Shown in pieces: positions 57,000 through 64,000 of a stretch of 64,000 nt of DNA. Under the pieces are notes generated by a model. That model searched no databases. It was given only the letters and a program-made list of their open reading frames with translations, and had not been told where the DNA came from. The position numbers and the translations under genes are program-made. How positions within the stretch are numbered: the stretch's first letter is position 1; each line of letters starts with the position of its first letter. This DNA comes from Fallopia convolvulus (Eukaryota; Streptophyta; Magnoliopsida; Caryophyllales; Polygonaceae): NCBI GenBank assembly GCA_964016875.1, contig OZ024736.1, positions 44,424,707-44,488,706 of the forward strand, given 5' to 3'.

Positions 57000-57356
57000 G
57001 CTTTTGGTGATTTTTTTCTATCTTTGAAATATTCTGGTAGACTATCTAAGGAACTCTCTTCCTTTACTATCATGGCGAGAAGCCGGAGTGCGCATCCGAA
57101 AAACCGAAGTGCGCAAAAATTCCCCGCACCATAATTACTAATTAGGGATATTAGTTGTAACTTTGAAAGTCTAGGCTATTTTTCGCAACTACTCCAAATC
57201 TGGGGTTATTTTCTTGCAACTTCTCCTAAAATTTTCAAGATAAAACTATTTCATGAACCCCAAAATTTCTAAATTATTTTTCTTGGGATCAACCCCAAAA
57301 CTCTTATTTACTCATTTGAACCAAACTCCACATATAGGTATTTGAATGGTAAAAGT

Positions 57357-57942
57357 TAGGGTTGTGCATTCGGTCTTGTCTATATCGGATTATTTTTTTT
57401 AATTATAAATAGTAGACCAAATATGATTGACGTAAATATATATTATTGTTTTAATAAATTTAAGGTGAATTTCGTGTGGTATCCACAAAGTATTGCACAT
57501 TTTTTATAGTACTCAAGGCCTTTTAAAAGTGTGCTCGGTAACTTTGAGATTTTGCAAATTCTACCTGACAACCTTGAAGTATTATAAAATACAAAAAGTA
57601 TTTAAAATTTCCCATATTTTACTTAATTGCATAAAATTATTATACTTTAGGGTTTTTAAAAATCTATCTAGTCTTTGATTTATAAAATTGGCTAATTTTT
57701 TAATAAAAAAAATTGTAACTTATTTACTCTTTTTTTATAATACAACTTTGGTTTTCAAATCATTTTGTGAATTTTGATAGATTCTTTTATAATTTATTTA
57801 TTTTAAGTGTCTACTACATTTCAATCCAAACCAGAAACTTTTGGATTTGGACCAAACCAAAACCCAAAAATGCAATATTTTTTAGACCGAACCGATTTAC
57901 CACGGGTCCAGACCGATCGGGTCCACATTTGCACTGGCCCTA
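57357..57942. mobile_element. hAT-like nonautonomous element
   Basis: The left end is TAGGGTTGTGCATTCGGTC and the reverse complement of the right end is TAGGGCCAGTGCAAATGTG. The flanks GTAAAAGT (57349-57356) and GTAAAAAA (57943-57950) agree at 6 of 8 positions. The ends carry CCGAAC/GGTCC motifs and the interior is AT-rich without a transposase frame. Confidence 0.6.
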
Positions 57943-58208
57943 GTAAAAAATAAAAATGGTGCCCAATATAGAGAGTTTGTGTAGAAGGAAGAAAGATTGA
58001 TTTTTATTATAGCCATTGAGGCTCTATTTATACAAGTACAAGACAATCAATTACATATCAATCACTTACCAATCACACATAATTATGTTCTAGAATTAAG
58101 CTAATCAAGAGACCATAATAATGCTAGAATAATACATGATTGACTAATACATGATTGTTTCCTAATACCCAAATCCAAGGATAAATAAACTCCAAGATCA
58201 GTCGTTTC

Positions 58209-58301
58209 CAAATTTTACAACTCATTCAAACAAAAGATCACTAGATCAGTGCAACAAATTTTACAACTCATTCAAACAAAAAGATCACTAGATCAGTGCA
58301 A
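58209..58301. repeat. Tandem duplication, 46-base unit
   Basis: Units 58209-58254 and 58255-58301, beginning caaattttacaactcattca, are identical except for one extra A in the second. Confidence 0.93.
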
Positions 58302-58364
58302 CATATTTTCATCTATGTTCATAATCTGTGCATTGGAATTGTACTGACTACTGACTATTGACAC

Positions 58365-59144
58365 ATTTTGATACTCGTTTAAATATAAAAGAATCTAAAC
58401 AAACTCCAGTATAATTATACTCTGATGTTCAATGTCATGCTCAAACAAGGCCAAACCAGCAAAACAGAACCAAAGGTCCAAAACCCTTGCGTTAAAATTT
58501 TAGAACAAGTTCTAGCATCACACAATTCTGTGTAGACCTGTCAATCGGGTCGGGTTGGGCGGGTTCGGGTTCGGGTTAAATCGGGTTTCGGGTCGTTATG
58601 GGTCACGGGTCAATCGGGTCGGGTTGCAGCGGGTTTTCGTTCGGGTCGGGTTGACCAGCGGGTCTAAAATATCCTTTTTCTTATGATTATTAAAATTAAT
58701 TTTTAATTAAATAATAATATTTAATTATAATATATTATTTTCATTTATTTTAATAATAAAATATATTATAAGTTTCAAAATAAATTTAAAAAATTCTATA
58801 AATAAGCTAAATCGGTCAACCCAAGGGGTTTCGGGTTTCAACCCAACGGGTTCGGGTTGTAACGGGTTCGGTTTATTTCGGGTTTCGGGTTCAAATTTTC
58901 GGGTCTTAACCCTAAAATTATCGGTCGGGTCGGGTCGGGTTAGCGGGTTAGGTCAGTTTTTGACAGGTCTAATTCTGTGATTTTGATACTTGTTTAAATA
59001 TAAAAGCATCTAAACAACCCCAATATGATTATACTCTGATGTTCAGTTACATGCTCAAACAAGGCCAAACCAGCAAAATAGAACCAACCCTTGTGTTAAA
59101 GTTTAAAATTTCAGAACTAAAATCTAGCAACACACAATTCTGTG
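58365..59144. repeat. About 165-base tandem duplication split by a MITE
   Basis: Units 58365-58532 and 58980-59144 both start attttgatact, share atgctcaaacaaggccaaac and end cacacaattctgtg. They were adjacent before the hAT element at 58533-58971 inserted at their junction. Confidence 0.8.
58533..58971. mobile_element. hAT-type MITE with perfect 8-base target duplication
   Basis: Starts TAGACCTGTCAATCGGGTCG and ends TTTTTGACAGGTCTA; the terminal 12 bases are perfect inverted repeats. Flanked by ATTCTGTG on both sides (58525-58532 and 58972-58979). The subterminal regions are dense CGGGTT repeats around an AT core. A second, damaged copy lies at 32447-32780. Confidence 0.9.
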
Positions 59145-59878
59145 ATGTATCTCATTGGCATTCAACACTCCCAACTTTTTTTTGATCACTCATCTTTAAT
59201 TGAGAAACCGTTATCATGATTCAGTAAGTTTTCTCTTGCTCAATACTAAAAACTTTTTTTTGATCAATACTCCCAACTTTTTTTTTGATCACTCATCTTT
59301 AAATGAATGTTTAAAAACTGAATTTTTTGGTAAGTATGAGTGAGCATCTAGTCGAAAGAATCAAATAGCATTATATAAATTTATTTTATCCATGTTATTA
59401 GAGACCTTTTTAGTTTTTGTGTTAGTTTGATTATCAATTGGCCGGTTGATGTAGTGTTTTTTTCTTTTTTCTATTCATAACAAATCCAAAAAAAACTCCT
59501 CTTGTTGGCCATGCACAAGTGGGCCTAGCCTAATTTTCTCACGCTCTTGATCAATTTTTGCTAATGGGCTAGAGGAAACAAATCTCGATCCAAACGATTC
59601 TGTTAATTCTTTGCTCTTAGCGCTCGCTTTGCTAGTTTGGTTGTCTTTAAAATACATATTTTTAAGGATAAAATCAGAAAAATAAATAAATTAACAAACT
59701 ATATAAATTTACAAGTACTTTTAAACAAAAACATACTGACAAATATTTGTGAATTGTGGATCAAGTATTTTCGGTCGATAAAAAATCATATCAAGTCTTG
59801 CAGAAAGTTAGAACAACGACTACAAAGTAGAAAATGAAACTCTAATCCGAATTTTACGTCTCTAAGAAAACTCTCTCT

Positions 59879-60550
59879 ATGAGCGGCGATACTTCAAGTG
59901 AACGTCCGACCACCGTGGTGATGCAACTTGACGACGCCAATAGCGGTCAACCGCCTGGAAAACCACCAGAACCGACGACTTCCTGGAAAGACATCGTTGT
60001 TACGGGAGGTGTAACCCAACAGAAGACTTTGATTAACAAGAGTTTTCTTGAAGGAAAAATTGCAATTGCCTATCCAGACGGTGAAGACGGCGAACCTACA
60101 GTTGAGATTGCAGAGGAAGTAATGGATGCTCTGGCTTCCGTCTGGACCAACTCCGTAGTGGTCAAACTCCTGGGCCACCCAATTGCTTTTCCTACCATGG
60201 AACGGAAGATAAGAGAAATGTGGCGCTTCTCCAACACGATGCAAATCATGGACTTAACCCGTGGTTGCTTCCTTGTTCGATTTGAACACGAGGAGGAGGT
60301 CCTAACAGCACTTACCTCTGGTCCTTGGACGGTCTTTGGAAGATGCATGTCTGTTCGACGATGGACCCCGGATCTTCGCACTTCTGAACCAATCAAGACG
60401 ACGCCAACATGGATTCGAATCTCGGATCTACCGGTTACACTATATGAAGAACAAGTCTTGCTCAAGATTGCAACAGCGATTGGATTCGAATTTCTGATCT
60501 TTGAAATTCGATTATCAATAGAAGTTTGGAGTTGGAACCTCTACTTCTAA
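59879..60550 (+). mobile_element. LINE ORF1-type protein fragment (DUF4283)
   Basis: A 223-codon frame starting MSGDTSSERPTTVVMQLDD. The middle has the plant LINE/L1 ORF1 DUF4283 domain: MERKIREMWRFSNTMQIMDL, TRGCFLVRFEHEEEVLTALT, SGPWTVFGRCMSVRRWTPDL and TTPTWIRISDLPVTLYEEQV. After about residue 200 (KIATAIG) it leaves the family and ends within about 23 residues. No zinc knuckle or reverse transcriptase follows. This is a truncated element, or the 5' part of one joined to unrelated DNA. Neighbouring sequence repeats the words tggattcgaat and gatct on both sides of the break. Confidence 0.8.
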
Positions 60551-63500
60551 GTATTAAGATTTGGAAAATCTTGTGAGTCATGAGTAATTCTAAGAGATCC
60601 GTATTGATCATGAAGTGATGTAAAAGAATCATGAATAGGAAAGGATTACCTTTGGAAACTTTCTTCAACAACTATGTTTGTGACTCTATAGTACAGAATC
60701 ATGGATATTTTGTACTTTTCTTTGCTTAGTTGGAAGTTAAAGAGCTTTGAAGTGCTCAAGTGTTGGATCAACTGAATTGTTAACTATTGGAAGATGCAGT
60801 TCAATTTTGAATCTGAGAGTATTCGAACTTGGATGTTCATATATGTTGTTATCATTCGAGTTAAGAGGATTGTGATTCCTAAATGGAATGCAGATTTCTT
60901 ATGAAAATAGTAAGAAAGAAAGGAAGAATGTTGGTTCAGTTCAAGTTGTGAACAAGTGGTTAATCATCAAGGTTGTTGTGAATAAGGTTGATTGGTCAAA
61001 ATGGATTGAACAGGTAAAAGTTCATCAGTAACGTGTTTATGCTCAATTAACTACTAGTGCAAGTGTTAATTGATGACACTGAGTTGTTGATATCCAGATG
61101 ATTAACCTATGTGACAACGTTATTGGAATTTCGTATATAATACCCAACTCGGGATAATGAGAAAAGACTTGAGGTCTATAATGGACCAGTAATGGAATCA
61201 ACATTGAGATGTTCTAATTTGCTAATGGTATTGGCTTATGTTTCTTCAAGGATGGAAATGATAAAGTTCAGTTTCGAGAAGATCATTCAAGGAATGATTT
61301 TGGTATGTTCGTCTTGATATTTTAAAAGGTTGGGAGAAAAATATCAATCATTCAATATTGTGATCAATAAGGCTTAGACTCTATCGCTAAAAGGATAATT
61401 TCAGTTGTGTAGGATTTTGAAGATTTTATATCAGTCAAATCCAAAGCCTAAGGTGGAACTGGTGAGACTGTTAAGTTATCGGCAAGTCTCCTAACCACAA
61501 GTTCTTCCTTTGCAATGTGGTTTGAAGTTAAGTTAATCAAAAAGTATATGTAATCTCCTTATGGTTAACTGAGAAGACAAGGGAATGATGGAGAAGTCTA
61601 GTTTGTTTACCAATGTTGAATTGGGATAAGTTTAAGAATATCTTGTGTGGCCATGGGTATTCTTCTGCTAAAAGAGATTGGAAATTAAAGGAATTTCCTT
61701 ATATGTAGAGAGATATAAGGATTGGATGTTTTGAACTAGATGCAAAGTTTGAAAGTTCACTTTCTATATTGAGAAGATTAAGTTGTAAAAGGATGGAAAG
61801 TCCTTAAAACCGTCAAAAGAGTTTAATAGTCACTCTTGGATATCGGAATTTAAATGACTATTAACCTGCAGAAGGCTTGTTGTTTTGTGAATGGATGAAC
61901 TCAAGTATTGAAATTTTGTCAATGGGTCATAATTGCCTAACTTTAAAGTAGTATGTCAAGGAGGCATACAAGTTGAGAATGATCGAAGAAGAATCTTTGC
62001 TATGAGTATGAAGATGTCGGAATCACATTTTCCCTAAGGATTGCAAGTAAGTGGATTGGAGTGATCAACTCTTTTCTTGAACTTGTGAAGATAAGTTGGG
62101 CTAGGACTGAGTAAATCAGGTAGAGATTACTCAATACTATGGTTTATAGAAAAGTCTAGCAGTATGTCTAAGTGAGAAAAAGTCAAGGTATTGCATCAGG
62201 TTCTACCTTGAGAAGGGAATGAAGTGTCACATTCGAAAGGAAATGTGGGGCACAGAAGTGAATTGGATTATTTTAGCTCCTTTGAAACTCGGTTTGATTC
62301 AAAACTTTTGCCAAGTTGGTAAGGCCAGCTAATGTGGAAGTATCATCACAGAATTAGAACAAAGTGTTAGTAGCATCATTAAGATAAGGTCAGCAATTTT
62401 AATGGATGCATTGGCTTGACGCGCCAAATTCTTCAATAGAGTAGCTAATCTTTGTTTCAGCGGCATTCAAAGTGAAAGCCTGTATGCTTGTAGACAATGT
62501 CGAGTTCTTGTCAAGCTGTTATGATTCAAGGGATATTTGAAATTGTTTTGTGATTTTCTCTTTTGAGAAAAATCTTAGGACTTTATAGAATTCAAGTATG
62601 AATTTCTTTAAAAAAAAAAAAAGAAGCAATATTAGTGTATTATAAAGAATTGAGAATAAATTTTCTACGGTTTTCATGGTGGTGAGTAAGAATGTGATTT
62701 GTCTTCCATCTTGATCACATGGTAAGGCAAGATTACATGTCTTATTCCTATGAGAATGCAGTAAAGGATTATGTTTAATTTTGTTTCCCATCCTGATCAG
62801 ATGGTGGAATAAGATCACATAATTCCTTGGGTCTTAAAGAATAGTTTCTAGTATGAGTTGGTAATCACATAGGTTTCTCTCAAGTGAAGTTATTGAGATT
62901 CAAAGACGAGAGTTTTTCTTGTATAGCAATTGCTATATCAGCTATCTTGTAAAACTCCTTTGAGTTAGTATATCCTTGGTATCCTATACAATTTAAGGAG
63001 TATGGTCAAACTTCCCAAAACAATTCGATTATAAGTAAAGAAATTTGGTAAGATTCTTTACAAATCTGTGTTGGTCTTTGAAGAGCATGGAATAACTCCG
63101 TACTTCTCTAAAAGTTTGGGATTGTTTTCAGTCAACGATTATTGGAATTCTCTATGCAGTTTGCTAGTAGTTCATCTTGGTTGACGTCATGACATAAGGA
63201 AGTCATTGCCTTTTTAGCGAAATTGTCTTTGAAAATAAGTTGATATGGACACCTAGAATGGAACCCTTTCTAAGGAATAAAGGATGTACTAGTAGTTTCT
63301 CTATTAGTTGTTATTTGTTTCCAGGTTGTCTTGAAAACTTAAATCTCTTTGAGATAAGATAGTCAAGTGAGGACTTTAAGCAGAACTCCAATGAGTCTGG
63401 AGTTTGGATATGTAAATTAGTATTGATATTCAGTCTCAACCTGATAAGTTGTTGGATAGAGAGAGTGGACACATGAGGATATGTTTTTAATCCTAAGAGT

Positions 63501-64000
63501 TAAGTTGCTCAACAAGTCAGAATGTTAACTGAAGTCTAAACAGTTCTTTGATGAAAAAGACTGAAAATTGTCAATGGAGACAATTTTGTTGGAAATTATT
63601 GGACTAAAAGTATTATTGTCCAATATATTGGTATAGTAATGTGTAAGAGGATAGTTTGAAGTAGTTGAGAGAGATGACTACTTTTGAATGTCAGTATGCC
63701 CAAGCTGAGTTTTGGTTGAGAAAAGGTTGTAAAGGATTGACAAAATAGGTTATTATCTTGTCATGTGTTGGATAAATCTCATATTCTTGGTTAAAATAAT
63801 ACTGAGATTTTATCTCAATAAGGAAATTGAGTAAGGATTTTAAGTAATCTTTGTAAAGAAACTGATTTGAGAAGGACTAAAGATTTAGTTTGGATGACAA
63901 CAAGGTTGTGTGAATCCCCTAGGATTTTATTCAAAATCTGTTGACTAGATCAAGGAAAAGTAGTATGGGGAAAGTAATATTATTTAAGATCAATGGAGAA
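60551..64000. other. Unassigned G/T-rich sequence to the window end
   Basis: 3.45 kb with no exon or known repeat end that I can recognise and no long open frame except a 99-codon minus-strand one (62519-62818) without family resemblance. Unlike the AT-rich gaps elsewhere, the plus strand has clearly more G than C and few CpG. Short phrases such as aagttaagttaatc recur loosely. It may be the decayed interior of a large retrotransposon. Confidence 0.35.

Larger units (their letters stand above)
54601..57356. other. Repeat-rich intergenic DNA
   Basis: Contains a hAT remnant, a diverged tandem duplication with period about 660, a 24-base tandem duplication and a collagen-like stretch (all listed). 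A 65-codon plus-strand frame at 56322-56519 (RKTRKNLEKMLTIARQDIVV and so on) looks helical and charged but I cannot assign it. Confidence 0.4.
57951..59878. other. Repeat-rich intergenic DNA before the LINE
   Basis: Contains two tandem duplications and a hAT MITE (listed). A further direct repeat starting actcccaactttttttt, followed by gatcactcatcttta, occurs near 59167 and 59268. No host gene seen. Confidence 0.45.

Noticed and set aside
58540..58960. Telomere-like or satellite repeat because of many CGGGTT words
   Set aside because: The words are irregular and confined between inverted ends with a target duplication, so they belong to a hAT MITE.

Overview
The window is nuclear DNA of a flowering plant. 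Its genes have many short exons with GT-AG introns, and the noncoding DNA is very AT-rich. The proteins belong to plant-specific branches (RCI2, SYP81, PDR-type ABCG, KIWI, farnesylcysteine lyase), and the gaps are packed with plant transposon debris. It reads as a eudicot, probably an asterid; I cannot fix the family from this sequence.

Layout, left to right. 0-1.3 kb: 5' part of a fatty acid amide hydrolase gene (FAAH, minus), cut by the window edge. 1.3-6.2 kb: AT-rich gap with a microsatellite, a hAT-like element and a tRNA-like repeat. 6.2-10.6 kb: family 3 aldehyde dehydrogenase (plus, 10 exons) with a 1.16-kb Harbinger-like element in intron 9. 10.8-11.8 kb: decayed amino acid permease (minus). 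12.6-14.1 kb: PC4/KIWI coactivator (plus). 14.8-16.7 kb: farnesylcysteine lyase (minus). 17.2-18.3 kb: three exons of an unrecognised minus-strand gene. 19.2-21.1 kb: single-exon F-box gene (minus). 21.1-33.9 kb: gene-poor, holding a solo LTR with perfect target duplication, a LINE RNase H fossil, a MITE family rich in GTGCA motifs and a broken RING gene. 33.9-36.8 kb: SERK-like LRR receptor kinase (plus). 37.2-41.5 kb: syntaxin SYP81 (minus), head-to-head with a two-exon RCI2/LTI6 proteolipid gene at 42.8-43.1 kb (plus). 44.8-51.7 kb: 23-exon PDR-type ABC transporter (plus) with one frameshift and one probably lost splice donor. 52.4-53.7 kb: intronless S-adenosylmethionine synthase (minus) whose usual stop has been lost. 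54-64 kb: repeats, hAT elements, a broken Gly-X-Y collagen-like stretch, a LINE ORF1 and 3.5 kb of unassigned sequence.

These are individually expressed housekeeping, membrane and signalling genes, not an operon or an obvious biosynthetic cluster. The only pathway-level neighbour pair I can argue for is farnesylcysteine lyase (makes farnesal) beside an ALDH3 (oxidises long-chain aldehydes), and that link is inference. Three Arabidopsis counterparts known to me, At5g63710 (receptor kinase), At5g63910 (FCLY) and At5g64440 (FAAH), lie close together on chromosome 5, so part of the order may be ancestral.

I did not find a clearly new biological system. The most unusual items are the collagen-like stretch, the extended SAM synthase, the damaged ABCG gene, the unassigned minus-strand gene and several very clean transposon insertions. 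All exon models come from reading splice signals and family similarity by eye; no alignment or search was run.
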